Shown: positions 7,574 to 16,355, counted from the stretch's first letter. The stretch is 64,000 nt of DNA from QWQI01 sp964608915 (GCA_964608915.1 CAZSQA010000011.1:104485-168484); one strand, 5' to 3'. Notes: generated by a model not told the origin, from the sequence alone. Numbers and translations: made by a program.

Positions 7574-10150
7574 ATGTCATCGGAACCGACGAACCCGAAA
7601 CCCTTCGTACTCGTCGCCGCCAGCCTGTTGCTCGGCTCGGTGGCGATCGCGTCCGCCCTGGTGAATCAGCCCCGCATGGGCCGGCAGCCGGACGGGGCGT
7701 TCGTCGTGAGCACGGGTCAGCGGATCGAGGCCGACGGCAGGGTCTTCAGCGGCCGCCCCAGCGACCTGGCCGTGCACCCTTCCGGCAAGTTCTACGCTGT
7801 GCTGGGCCGGAATCGTGTGTTCCTCGGCACCGGGGAAAAAGTCGACGAATCGGCCGGCGTGAGCCTGGGCTCCAATGCCGGCTTTCACGGCCTCGTCTGG
7901 TCGCCCGACGGCAAGACGCTTTACGCATCGACCCAGAAGGGCCACATCCAGAGCTTTTCGCTCTCCGATGACGGCAAGTCGCTCGTGGCGGGCAAGCTCA
8001 TCCCGATCGTCGGCCCTGACGTGAAAGAAAACCCTGTGCCCGGCGGGTTCGACATCTCGGCCGACGGCAAAACGCTTTATGTCGTCTCGGCCGAACGCAA
8101 TAGCGTCTCGCAGATCGACGTCTCCGTCGATCCGCCGAAGATCGTGCGGGAATTGCCCGTGGAAAACGTGCCCTTCGAAGCGAAAATTACGCCCGATGGC
8201 AAGCGGCTTCTCGTTTCGAACTGGGGCGGGCCGCTGGCGAAGCCGGGCGACAGGGTCGGCAAAAGTCACAAGCAGGATCTAGTCGTGAACGAACGCCAAT
8301 CGGTCGCGTCGGGCACCGTCAGCCTGATCGACCTGGCCACCGGCACGACGAAAAGCGTGGCCGTCGGCGTGCACCCGACGGCAATCGCGTTCCACGGCGG
8401 CAAGGCCTACGTGGCCAACGCCATGAGCGACTCGGTCAGCGAGATCGACCTGGCCAACGACACCGTCACTCGCACCTTCGAAATGCGATACAAGGGCGAA
8501 CGGCTGTTGGGTGCCATGCCGAATGCCCTTGGCGTGGCGGGCGGCAAGCTTTATGTGGCTGACGGCGGCGATAACGCCCTGGCCGAGATCGACCTGGCCA
8601 CCGGCAATCTGCTCGGCTTCCGGCCCGTCGGATATTTCCCGCTGGCCATGGGCTTTTCCGAAGATGCCCGCACGGTTTATGTGCTCAATTCCAAGGGGAA
8701 CGGATCGGTCGCACGGACGACCCTGGGCAGGGCCGGCAATGCCCACGACTTTCAGGGCACCGTCAGCGCGGTCGATCTGAACCGCCCGATCGCGGCCGAA
8801 ACCGAAAAAGTCGCCGCCAACAACCGCTGGGGTGCGACGCCCCGCAAGCCGGCCCTGAAGGTGTACGAAGGTGCCATCGAGCACGTGATTTACATCATCA
8901 AGGAAAACCGGACCTATGACGAAGTCTTCGGCGACCTGCCGCAGGGCAACGGCGACCCTTCGCTCGCCAGCCTGGGGGCGAAAGTCATGCCGAACCATCG
9001 CAAGCTGGCCTCGGAGTTCACGCTGTTCGACAATGCCTATGTTTCAGGCACGAACTCCGCCGATGGCCATGCCTGGAGCACCCAGGCCATGGCGACGGAA
9101 TATCTGGAACACTTTTACGTCGGCTATTCGCGGACCTATCCGGACGACGCCATCGACGCCATGGCGATCTCTTCGGCCGGTGCTCTGTGGGATAACGTCC
9201 TGGATCACGGCAAAACGCTGCGGATGTACGGCGAAGCCTGCGACGATGACCAGAATCGCGTCGAGCCGGCCCCCAAAGACTGGTTCGAAGTCTGGGAAGA
9301 CCGCGAGAAGAAAACCGGCAAGTTCAAGTTTCGGGCCTTTCCGTCCATCCCCCGGCTCAAGCCGTATACCCACCCGAATTACATGTACTGGCCGCTCTGG
9401 CAGAGCGATCAGGACCGGGCCGACAAGTTCATCGCCGAATACGAACAGTTCTCCCGCGAGAACAAGGTGCCCAATCTGATGATCCTGAGCCTGCCGTGCG
9501 ACCACGCCGAAGGGCTCAACCCCAAGTACCCGACGCCCCGGGCCATGATGGCCGATAATGACCTCGCCCTGGGCCGAATCGTGGAAGCCGTCAGCAAAAG
9601 CCCCCAGTGGGCGAAGACGTGCATCATGGTCATCGAAGACGACGCCCAGGCCGGCCCGGACCACGTGGACGGCCACCGCACGCCTTATCTTGTGATCAGC
9701 CCCTATACGAAGCGTGGTTATGTCGATTCGACGTTCCACACGACGACGAGCATGATCCGCTCCATCGAACTGATGCTCGGCCTGCCGGCCATGAACCGGT
9801 TCGACGCCATGGCCTTCCCGCTGGAGGCCTGCTTCACCGATCTGCCCGATACGAAGCCCTATCAGTCCGTGCCGAACCAGGTCGCGCTCGACGAACGCAA
9901 CCCCAGCGGCAAGAAGATGACGGCCCTGGACAAATACTGGCAGGACAAAACGCTGGAACTCGACTGGAGCCACATCGACGCCCCTGATCCTTACTGGCTC
10001 AACCGGATCAACTGGTACAGCGTCTACGGCGATTCGCGCCCCTATCCCGGCCGCCCCGGCGAAGAGCCCGGCATGTTCGAGGAAGAGGAAGAGCGTGAGG
10101 AAGAGGAACGCCGCCGCGCCGGCCTGGCCGACGATGACGACGACGATTGA
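7574..10150 (+). CDS. YncE-like beta-propeller fused to an alkaline-phosphatase-superfamily phosphoesterase
   Basis: 858 residues. The N-terminal signal/anchor is hydrophobic at 11-30. Residues about 45-400 carry repeated YVTN-type propeller blades (for example VVSAERNSVSQIDV and AYVANAMSDSVSEIDL). From about 435 the protein matches the bacterial phosphoesterase family (PF04185-like), with HVIYIIKENRTYDEVFGDL, then FDNAYVSGTNSADGHAWS and IEDDAQAGPDHVDGHRTP; these hold the expected metal and catalytic positions. This two-domain order is known in soil bacteria and planctomycetes. The last 25 residues are extremely acidic (runs of Glu then six Asp). The substrate is not known; a phosphodiester or phospholipid is plausible. 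It stands alone between the ars operon and the nucleotidyltransferase pair. Confidence 0.85.
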   Translation: MSSEPTNPKPFVLVAASLLLGSVAIASALVNQPRMGRQPDGAFVVSTGQRIEADGRVFSGRPSDLAVHPSGKFYAVLGRNRVFLGTGEKVDESAGVSLGSNAGFHGLVWSPDGKTLYASTQKGHIQSFSLSDDGKSLVAGKLIPIVGPDVKENPVPGGFDISADGKTLYVVSAERNSVSQIDVSVDPPKIVRELPVENVPFEAKITPDGKRLLVSNWGGPLAKPGDRVGKSHKQDLVVNERQSVASGTVSLIDLATGTTKSVAVGVHPTAIAFHGGKAYVANAMSDSVSEIDLANDTVTRTFEMRYKGERLLGAMPNALGVAGGKLYVADGGDNALAEIDLATGNLLGFRPVGYFPLAMGFSEDARTVYVLNSKGNGSVARTTLGRAGNAHDFQGTVSAVDLNRPIAAETEKVAANNRWGATPRKPALKVYEGAIEHVIYIIKENRTYDEVFGDLPQGNGDPSLASLGAKVMPNHRKLASEFTLFDNAYVSGTNSADGHAWSTQAMATEYLEHFYVGYSRTYPDDAIDAMAISSAGALWDNVLDHGKTLRMYGEACDDDQNRVEPAPKDWFEVWEDREKKTGKFKFRAFPSIPRLKPYTHPNYMYWPLWQSDQDRADKFIAEYEQFSRENKVPNLMILSLPCDHAEGLNPKYPTPRAMMADNDLALGRIVEAVSKSPQWAKTCIMVIEDDAQAGPDHVDGHRTPYLVISPYTKRGYVDSTFHTTTSMIRSIELMLGLPAMNRFDAMAFPLEACFTDLPDTKPYQSVPNQVALDERNPSGKKMTALDKYWQDKTLELDWSHIDAPDPYWLNRINWYSVYGDSRPYPGRPGEEPGMFEEEEEREEEERRRAGLADDDDDD

Positions 10151-10227
10151 ACCGGTATCGTCGCAGCCTTCTCCGTTCGTCTCCACGGATTCCGGACGGA
10201 GAAGGGGCTGGTCGATTCGAAAGGGAA

Positions 10228-10256
10228 TTCCCTGTCGATCACGAGCCAGATATAAT
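10228..10256 (+). promoter_or_regulatory. Candidate promoter for the nucleotidyltransferase pair
   Basis: A consensus TATAAT (10251-10256) lies 34 bp before the ATG at 10291. A weak -35 (TTCCCT, 10228-10233) is 17 bp upstream. The AT-rich -10 stands out in this GC-rich sequence. Confidence 0.45.
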
Positions 10257-10290
10257 CTAATGAAGTCGTTTCCGGTTTCGAGAGATGCCA

Positions 10291-10518
10291 ATGGCTCATG
10301 AGATCGGCAGGGTCGAGCGAGACGGGAAAGTCTGGACGATCCGCAAGGTTCATGAGACCGAAACGGATGAGGAGGATTATCGTTTCTGGTATCTTGGAAT
10401 GACTCCGGAGGAGCGGATTCTTGCCGTGGCCGAATGTACGGAAAGCTGCCTGAAGGCGAGAGGACTCGATGGCCTGCCAGGATTACGAAGAGTTTATCGC
10501 CGCATTAAATGCAAATGA
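10291..10518 (+). CDS. Small hypothetical protein, possible antitoxin partner
   Basis: 75 residues from the ATG at 10291; an ATG six bases earlier is possible, but GAGAG is better placed for 10291. It is rich in charged residues and has the segment MTPEERILAVAECTESCLKARG, a helix of the kind seen in small proteins that precede nucleotidyltransferase genes. It overlaps the next gene by 50 bp, showing tight coupling. I do not recognise a named family. Its role as antitoxin or partner of the nucleotidyltransferase is inferred from context only. Confidence 0.6.
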   Translation: MAHEIGRVERDGKVWTIRKVHETETDEEDYRFWYLGMTPEERILAVAECTESCLKARGLDGLPGLRRVYRRIKCK

Positions 10519-10948
10519 GGTGAAATATCTGATCGTCGGAGCACACGCGGTAGCCGCTTATGGACGACCTCGTGCGACGAAGGTTCTCGATGTATTCCTC
10601 GACCATACCCCGGAGAATGCGGAACGCATCGTTCAGGCCATCCGCCAGTTTTTCGGGGGAATCGACCTGGGTTTTCGCGAGTCGGACTTCCTCGATCTCC
10701 AGTGGCATATTCAACTTGGTGTCGCTCCCACTCGAATCGATTTGCTTGCGAAAATCGACGGCATCGTGGACTTTTCGGCAGTTTGGAAGAATCGCATCGA
10801 ACTCAAGTTCGGATCGGTCCCGTGTCATTTCATTAGCGAAGCCGATTTGATCGTCAACAAAAAGGCGTCAGGTCGAGCGCAGGATCTCGCGGATGTCAAA
10901 GCACTCGAGAAAATCCGAAGCTTGAAGTCGAAACGAAAAGCGACCTGA
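10469..10948 (+). CDS. Nucleotidyltransferase-fold protein (AbiEii/MNT-like) with altered active site
   Basis: 159 residues, preceded by GAGAGGA. The N-terminal half resembles the nucleotidyltransferase fold found in AbiEii-type toxins and related proteins: YLIVGAHAVAAYGRPRATK followed by VLDVFLD. In the family this last segment normally reads (D)LD(I/V), with two metal-binding aspartates. Here the first position is Val39, codon GTT, and only Asp41 remains. The C-terminus is basic (SLKSKRK). The overlapping small upstream gene suggests a two-gene module such as a toxin-antitoxin pair, but the substitution may make it inactive or a binding protein. Confidence 0.7.
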   Translation: MACQDYEEFIAALNANEVKYLIVGAHAVAAYGRPRATKVLDVFLDHTPENAERIVQAIRQFFGGIDLGFRESDFLDLQWHIQLGVAPTRIDLLAKIDGIVDFSAVWKNRIELKFGSVPCHFISEADLIVNKKASGRAQDLADVKALEKIRSLKSKRKAT

Positions 10949-10970
10949 GGCCTTGCGGGATCAGGTCGCT
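10939..10970 (-). terminator. Hairpin terminator for the FKBP gene
   Basis: AGCGACCTGA (10939-10948) and TCAGGTCGCT (10961-10970) form a perfect 10-bp stem with a 12-nt loop. Read on the minus strand it is followed by a T-rich stretch (TTTCGTTTCG), so it fits termination of the minus-strand FKBP gene. It overlaps the last codons of the plus-strand nucleotidyltransferase gene and could also stop that transcript. Confidence 0.65.
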
Positions 10971-11007
10971 CAGAAGACGGAACCGAAGTTCGGCGGCTGT
11001 CAGGAAA

Positions 11008-11754
11008 TCACTTGAGGACTTCGAGCAGCTCGACTTCGAAGATCAGCGTGCTGTTGGGGGCGATGATGCTGCCGGGAGGGGCTTGTTCGCCGTAGGCCAG
11101 ATTGGCCGGGATGAAGAGCTTGTACTTCGAGCCGGCGGGCATGAGCTGCAGGGCTTCGGTCCAGCCCTGGATCACGCCGTTGACGGGGAACTCGGCCGGT
11201 TCGCCACGCTTGTAGGAGCTGTCGAACTCACGGCCGTCGAGCAATGTGCCGCGGTAGTGGGTCCGGACGTTGCTGGAGGCGGTCGGCTTGGGGCCGGTGC
11301 CTTGCTTGAGGACCTGGTACTGCAGGCCGCTGGGCAGCGTTTTCACGCCTTCCTTCTTGGCGTTTTCGGCCAGGAAGGCCTTGCCGGCGGTCGTGTTCTT
11401 GGACGATTCGGCCTTGGCCATTTCGGCCCGCTTGGTCGTCAGTTCCTTCTGGAAGGCCGTAAGGATCGCCTGCATTTCTTCGGGCGTCATGGAGGGAGCC
11501 GTTTCGCTCAGGCCGTCCTTGATTCCCTTGGCGAATTGTTCGGCGTCGATCTCGATGCCCTGAGCTTTCAGGCTCTGGCTGATGTTGAGCCCCAGGGCAT
11601 AGCTGGCTTTGTTCTTCAATTCGACTCCAGTCGGAACGGCAGCCGTTTTGGCCGCGGCGTTCTTTTTCGTATCCTGTGCGTAGGCACCGATCGACATCAA
11701 CAAGGCAAGGCTCGTGGCTTTGACGAGGATGCCCGGCATTTTGGTGAAGGACAC
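11008..11754 (-). CDS. Secreted FKBP-type peptidyl-prolyl cis-trans isomerase
   Basis: 248 residues from the GTG at 11754, which lies six bases after AGAGGA; an ATG at 11739 is the alternative. The signal peptide is about 1-26 (hydrophobic core, then AYAQ). Residues about 35-130 are the helical dimerisation region typical of FkpA/Mip proteins (ASYALGLNISQSLKAQG and following). The FKBP domain fills the C-terminal 110 residues (VRTHYRGTLLDGREFDSSYKRG, then FPVNGVIQGWTEALQLMPAG and IPANLAYGEQ). It would help fold exported proteins in the periplasm. It is a single gene, with a hairpin terminator downstream. Confidence 0.95.
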   Translation of the reverse strand: MSFTKMPGILVKATSLALLMSIGAYAQDTKKNAAAKTAAVPTGVELKNKASYALGLNISQSLKAQGIEIDAEQFAKGIKDGLSETAPSMTPEEMQAILTAFQKELTTKRAEMAKAESSKNTTAGKAFLAENAKKEGVKTLPSGLQYQVLKQGTGPKPTASSNVRTHYRGTLLDGREFDSSYKRGEPAEFPVNGVIQGWTEALQLMPAGSKYKLFIPANLAYGEQAPPGSIIAPNSTLIFEVELLEVLK

Positions 11755-12170
11755 GCGTGTTCCTCTTGATAGGGACGAAATAGGGGATGGGCGGCTGCGA
11801 GCCGTCGGAATCTCGACTGACGAGACGGTAACGCGCGCCGCACGAACTAAGAATCGTACCAACTCGCTGATCGGTTATCAAACGGGTCGATGACGAAACA
11901 GGGGATTTCCGAAAGGCTTGCGGCGGCTTTCGTACCGAACGCAACTGAGCTTCTCCGAGCAGGTTCCACCGAGTTCCGCAAAGGCGAATCGTGCTTGGAA
12001 CGAAGCTTCGGCCATGCCATCGGTTCGCGATGATCAAACGGATTCTTATGGATTCGGACTTGAGAATTCGAAGAAACGGATTATGATCGACAATGGAAGA
12101 ATTTTGGGGTGTCCGGCCTGGCGATCCGGTTCCGTGATACCCGAACCATTGGGATCATCGACAAAACACG
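11755..12170. other. Divergent intergenic region
   Basis: 416 bp between the FKBP gene (minus) and the first small secreted protein gene (plus). It must hold both promoters. The only convincing element is the plus-strand promoter candidate at 12060-12087. Short open frames here do not look coding. Confidence 0.5.
12060..12087 (+). promoter_or_regulatory. Candidate promoter of the first SbtA unit
   Basis: TTGAGA (12060-12065), a 16-bp spacer and TATGAT (12082-12087) lie 83 bp before the ATG at 12171. Confidence 0.4.
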
Positions 12171-12569
12171 ATGCCGCGTCGATCGATTGCGTTACTCCTG
12201 GTGATTGCGTTATTGCCCTTGCCCGGCAAAACACGGAATCTCGGAACGACCGCGTGGCTTACGGGCCGAGGCGAAGGTTTGAACTGCTCGAGCGCCCCAT
12301 TGCCTGGGACGTCACGGGTGTTTCCGATTCTTGAGACCTCTTCCGTCGAGGATTCTTCGGACGAATTCTTCTGGATCGCATTGACGGAATCGGAAATCAC
12401 GGAATCGGAGGGCGATGAAGACGGAGAAGTCGGCAGAGTCGACTTCGCAGGTATTTTCGACCGTCAGATTCGAGCTTCCGGCCATTTCGGTGAATACGTA
12501 TCCCGCCCTTTCGTCGTTTCGAACCGCTTTTCGAATCCTTGCGAAATCTTTCGCGTTCTGCGTTGCTGA
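12171..12569 (+). CDS. Small acidic secreted protein, SbtA-unit copy 1
   Basis: 132 residues, family not recognised. The N-terminus MPRRSIALLLVIALLPLP is a signal-peptide-like stretch. The middle (about 50-90) is very acidic and Ser-rich (SSVEDSSDEFF, ESEITESEGDEDGE), and the protein ends in VLRC. A protein of the same length and plan is encoded at 14275-14673 (signal ending LPLP, acidic Ser/Asp middle, C-terminal ILRC). Each precedes an SbtA-type permease gene, which supports this reading frame despite open frames on the other strand. A periplasmic cation-binding or partner role is a guess. No strong ribosome site is visible. Confidence 0.55.
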   Translation: MPRRSIALLLVIALLPLPGKTRNLGTTAWLTGRGEGLNCSSAPLPGTSRVFPILETSSVEDSSDEFFWIALTESEITESEGDEDGEVGRVDFAGIFDRQIRASGHFGEYVSRPFVVSNRFSNPCEIFRVLRC

Positions 12570-12827
12570 TCGATCGCTCGATCCCGAAGCACACAATCCG
12601 TTTGAGTTTCCGGAAGCCCTCATGGCTCTCCTGAGAATCTCCGTGTTCGGAACCCGATGACACCGCGACCGCTTCACCGCATAGGGTAAGCGAACGAGAG
12701 CCGTGTCATCGCAGTGAGATCGACGCACTTCGAAAGTCAGCGGGGTCAGGCATCGCCTGAGTCAGAAGGGCTCTGCGCGGCCTGCTCGCGACTCCATTCG
12801 ACTCTATCCAATGCAGGAATCAATGAC

Positions 12828-13979
12828 ATGCTCCAGACCGTGCTCGAAAATATCGGCAAGAATCTCTTCAATCCGCTGCTGCTGTTTTTCTTCACGGGAT
12901 TTCTGATTCCGCTTCTGAAAGTGGAATTCGAATTTCCCAAGGCCCTGTACCAGTCGCTCACCATCGTTCTCCTGCTGGGGATCGGCTGGCACGGCGGCGA
13001 AGAGCTTTCGAAGCTCCCTTTCGACAACACTCTCATTTTCATCGCGGCCTTCATGGCGCTCGGTTTCGCCATGAATACGCTGATCGGCAGCTTCGTGTAT
13101 TACTGGGTGCGGTTGTTCTCAGGCGTCAATAAGATCGATGCCGCTGCCATCGCGGGACATTACGGCTCGACCTCCGCCGGTACGTTCGTCACGGCGTTAG
13201 GGTTTCTGAACTTTCTGAAAGTCGCGACGGCTCCCTACATGCCTGTGCTGATGGCGATCATGGAAATACCGGGCTGTATCATCGCGCTGTTTCTGGCATC
13301 TCGATTGCGGCATCATGGGCTGGACAGTCAGGGCCGAATGCCGGGAGAGGCCGAATATGCACCGCCCGAGCGCGGCGAAGGCCAGGACGAAATCCCCGCG
13401 ATGGACATTTCGCTGATTCCTTCGGATCAGGGTTTCGACGTTCGCCGCAAGAAGCTGATCGACAGCCATCTTCTGCATGAGGTATTCCTCAATCCCGGCA
13501 CATTCCTGCTGTTCGCGGGCGTGATGATCGGCCTGCTCTCAGGTTTGCAGGGCAAGAAAGTGACGGAAGAAGTCGATCACCTGTTCAATTTCGAATTTCA
13601 GCCGATGTTGTGTCTGTTCCTGATGGAAATGGGCACGACGGCCTGCCGTCGGGTAAAGGATTTGAAATCGGCTGGCCCCGGCTTCGTGGCATTCGGCCTG
13701 ATTACGCCGAATCTCGTCGCCAGTTTCGCCCTGATGGTGCTCTTCACGTTTTCGAAACTGACGGGCCAGGAAATCGAGCCGGGGACGTATCTGCTTTTCA
13801 TGGTGCTCTGCGCTTCGGCGTCGTATATCGCGGTGCCCGCTCTCCAGCGCATCGCGATTCCGGAGGCGAGCCCGACGCTGCCTCTGGCCGCGGCGCTCGG
13901 ATTGACGTTCACGTATAACGTGACGATCGGCATTCCGCTTTACTTCGAACTGGTGAAGCTGGCGCTCGGAATGTCCTGA
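12828..13979 (+). CDS. sbtA: SbtA-family sodium-dependent bicarbonate permease, copy 1
   Basis: 383 residues from the ATG at 12828, preceded by AGGAA. It resembles the Na+-dependent bicarbonate transporter family (PF05982): about ten membrane segments in two inverted halves joined by a hydrophilic loop (about 165-220). Landmarks are the N-terminal LENIGKNLFNPLLLFFF, the conserved turn HYGSTSAGTFVTAL in the first half and FLMEMGTTACRRVKDL, then CASASYIAVPALQRIAIPEASP in the second half. At the latter turn cyanobacterial SbtA has a Ser-Ser-Asp-Ile-Ser sequence; here Asp is Tyr, so substrate or ion binding may differ. No SbtB (PII-like) gene is adjacent. Copy 2 at 15186 is very similar. Confidence 0.85.
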   Translation: MLQTVLENIGKNLFNPLLLFFFTGFLIPLLKVEFEFPKALYQSLTIVLLLGIGWHGGEELSKLPFDNTLIFIAAFMALGFAMNTLIGSFVYYWVRLFSGVNKIDAAAIAGHYGSTSAGTFVTALGFLNFLKVATAPYMPVLMAIMEIPGCIIALFLASRLRHHGLDSQGRMPGEAEYAPPERGEGQDEIPAMDISLIPSDQGFDVRRKKLIDSHLLHEVFLNPGTFLLFAGVMIGLLSGLQGKKVTEEVDHLFNFEFQPMLCLFLMEMGTTACRRVKDLKSAGPGFVAFGLITPNLVASFALMVLFTFSKLTGQEIEPGTYLLFMVLCASASYIAVPALQRIAIPEASPTLPLAAALGLTFTYNVTIGIPLYFELVKLALGMS

Positions 13980-14274
13980 TTCCTGGATCCGTGGATCGGT
14001 CCCGATCGTAGTGACCGGCGCAGGCCCGGGGCTTGGCCCCCCCCCGGGAGCCTGCCCGGTTCGTCACGACGGAATATCCGGATGAGCACGTTCCGGTGTT
14101 TCGATCGTCAAGGAAACGGGCATTCCGGAGTAAACGATCAGGCGACGTGATCCTCGAAGAAATTGACGATTTGCCCTTGCGAATTCCCAAATTCGGACAT
14201 AGGATTCCGATAAGGTCTCCTTGTTCGTCATATGACGGACCGTCCCGCGTCGTCTCTTACCCAGACAGTCCCTG

Positions 14275-14673
14275 ATGTTCCATCGAATCGTATCGCTGGC
14301 ATTGATCCTCTGTTTCCTGCCGTTACCGAACGCGAATTCGGTCGTGGCATGGGAAATGACGATTTTCGCCGCCGATTCGACCTGGTCCGAATCATCCGAC
14401 TCGGACGACTCGGAATCGGACGGGATCCCTGACGGCCGCCTCTGCCATCATCCGATAACGATCGATTCCGAATCGCTCGTTTTCTGCGAGATGGAAAACG
14501 AGGTCCGGGAGAAAGAGTCGAAAGACGGCGAGGAAAAATCGTACGCACTGGCCGAATGGTGCGTCTTGCCGTCGAAGCTCGTTCCTGGAAATGCATCGCG
14601 AAACGGAATTTCCGGTAGCCTGCACGGGCATTCGGCGGATATCGCTTCACGTTATCACATATTGCGCTGCTGA
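14275..14673 (+). CDS. Small acidic secreted protein, SbtA-unit copy 2
   Basis: 132 residues, the apparent paralogue of the protein at 12171-12569. It has a signal-like N-terminus (FHRIVSLALILCFLPLP), an acidic serine/aspartate tract (TWSESSDSDDSESDG, about 36-50), a charged middle (EVREKESKDGEEK) and the C-terminus HILRC. Sequence identity outside these features is low, but length, order of features and genomic position match copy 1. It contains cysteines at about 57, 70 and 96, absent from the same places in copy 1. Candidate promoter elements TTGCGA (14177) and TAGGAT (14200) are 17 bp apart upstream. Function unknown. Confidence 0.55.
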   Translation: MFHRIVSLALILCFLPLPNANSVVAWEMTIFAADSTWSESSDSDDSESDGIPDGRLCHHPITIDSESLVFCEMENEVREKESKDGEEKSYALAEWCVLPSKLVPGNASRNGISGSLHGHSADIASRYHILRC

Positions 14674-15185
14674 TTCTTTACGTCCGTCGATGGCCGCCGC
14701 CGGGTTCTCGCAACTCTCGAAGTTCGAAGCTTGTCCGGCCTGTCGTCATGGTTCAGGCACTCTCCCCCGGTGCGGCTCGATTCGCGCCTGTCAATTACGA
14801 CACCTGAACTCGATCGATCCTCCGACATCCGGAACCCGTCGCATTTTGCGTTCGGACGGTGCGGGCCGAAGCTGGTCCGCACGATCATCGAGCCGTGTCC
14901 GAAGTGAGCAGGCCAGGGATCATTCAGGCGAAGCGGGAGAGATTCTATGAACGGCTACGCTATGCACCCCCGGTGCTTGTCGCGGGCGTGTTTCGAAGAA
15001 TGGCGGATCGGGCGCGGACAGCTCGCAGTCATATTTCGTGGCTGTGACCGCCCGATCAGAGATACGAAATTCCGAACAGGCGCGGACGGACCCGGTCCGG
15101 TCGTGAGCCGCAAGCGCTTCCTTTCCATGAGAACCAGGCCGAAATTCGCGAGAATCGAAATTCGGAATTCAGTGGAGTACAAGTC
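14674..15185. other. Intergenic region before the second SbtA gene
   Basis: 512 bp with only unconvincing short open frames on both strands (for example 14947-15189). The last bases contain the GGAG ribosome site of the gene at 15186. It may hold a separate promoter or an RNA leader; I see no clear hairpin-terminator structure. Confidence 0.4.
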
Positions 15186-16355
15186 ATGATTCATACGATT
15201 CTCGAAAATGTCGGTGCGAACTTTTTCAATCCGCTGCTGCTCTTCTTTTTCGCCGGGTTTCTGATCCCGATCCTGCGCGTGGAATTCGAATTCCCCAAGG
15301 CGCTGTTCCAATCACTCACGATCCTGCTGCTTTTGGGGATCGGCTGGCATGGCGGCGAAAAACTCTCGGAAATCAAGGGTGACAGCGATCTGATTTTCGT
15401 TCTGGGTTTCATGGTTCTCGGATTCGTCGTCAACGGCCTGATCGGGCTGGTGGCTTTTGGACTGATTCGAACGACGACCCGGCTTCGGCAGATCGATGCC
15501 GCGACGATCGCCGGCTATTATGGCTCGGATTCCGCGGGTACGTTCGTGACGGCCCTCGGGTTTCTCACGACGATGAACGTCGCTTCGGCCCCCTACATGC
15601 CGGTTCTGATCGCGATCATGGAGATCCCCGGATGTCTGCTGGCCCTCATCATCGTCGCGAAATTGAGGGGTAAGGGGATGGACTCACAAGGGAACATGCC
15701 CGGCGAGGTCGATTACACCCCGCCGAACGTTCCCTCGGACGCTTCCGAAATTCCGGCCATGGATACTTCGCTCCTCGGCCCTGCGGATCAGAACTTCGAA
15801 AAACGCCGGAAAAAGAAGCTTATCAGCGGCCATCTCCTGCATGAAGTCTTCCTCAATCCCGGGACCTTTCTGCTGTTCGCAGGCGTGGTGATCGGCTTGC
15901 TCGCCAGTCTCCAGGGAACGAAAGCGACCGAAGAAGTCGATCACCTGTTCAATTTCGAATTCCAGCCGATGCTGTGCCTGTTCCTGATGGAAATGGGGAC
16001 GACGGCCTGCAAGCGGATTCGTGATCTCAAAGTCGCCGGTCCGGGGTTCGCATTTTTCGGGCTTCTGGCGCCGAATCTGTTCGCCCTGATCGGTTTGTTC
16101 GCGGCCATGGGCTATTCGGCCGTGACGGGATTTCAGATTGAGCTGGGTACCTATGTCCTGTTCATGGTACTTTGCGGTTCCGCGAGTCTGATCGCCGTGC
16201 CGGCCGTGCAGCGGATGGCGATCCCGGAAGCGAGCCCGACGCTTCCTTTGGCGGCTTCACTGGGTTTGACGTTCACCTATATGGTCACGATCGGCATCCC
16301 CCTGTTCCTGGAAATCGCCAAACTTCTCGTCGGTTCGCCGGTCTCGACAGGTTAA
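15186..16355 (+). CDS. sbtA: SbtA-family sodium-dependent bicarbonate permease, copy 2
   Basis: 389 residues with a GGAG ribosome site. It is co-linear with copy 1 and clearly its duplicate: LLFFFAGFLIPILRVEFEFPKALFQ, LLLGIGWHGGE, YYGSDSAGTFVTALGF, LHEVFLNPGTFLLFAGV, FEFQPMLCLFLMEMGTTAC and AIPEASPTLPLAA are shared almost exactly. The central hydrophilic loop has diverged. In the first conserved turn copy 1 has GSTSAG and this copy GSDSAG; in the second, copy 1 has CASASYIAV and this copy CGSASLIAV. The stop is 50 bp before the first subunit gene of the complex-I-like cluster, so it probably heads or joins that operon. Confidence 0.85.
   Translation: MIHTILENVGANFFNPLLLFFFAGFLIPILRVEFEFPKALFQSLTILLLLGIGWHGGEKLSEIKGDSDLIFVLGFMVLGFVVNGLIGLVAFGLIRTTTRLRQIDAATIAGYYGSDSAGTFVTALGFLTTMNVASAPYMPVLIAIMEIPGCLLALIIVAKLRGKGMDSQGNMPGEVDYTPPNVPSDASEIPAMDTSLLGPADQNFEKRRKKKLISGHLLHEVFLNPGTFLLFAGVVIGLLASLQGTKATEEVDHLFNFEFQPMLCLFLMEMGTTACKRIRDLKVAGPGFAFFGLLAPNLFALIGLFAAMGYSAVTGFQIELGTYVLFMVLCGSASLIAVPAVQRMAIPEASPTLPLAASLGLTFTYMVTIGIPLFLEIAKLLVGSPVSTG

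Noticed and set aside
12312..12728. 138-codon minus-strand open frame over the first small secreted protein
   Set aside because: No signal or domain, and no counterpart at the second unit; the plus-strand frame has a paralogue there.
14027..14051. GC-rich hairpin with a run of nine C after sbtA copy 1
   Set aside because: Considered as a terminator, but there is no T-run and the stem is irregular.
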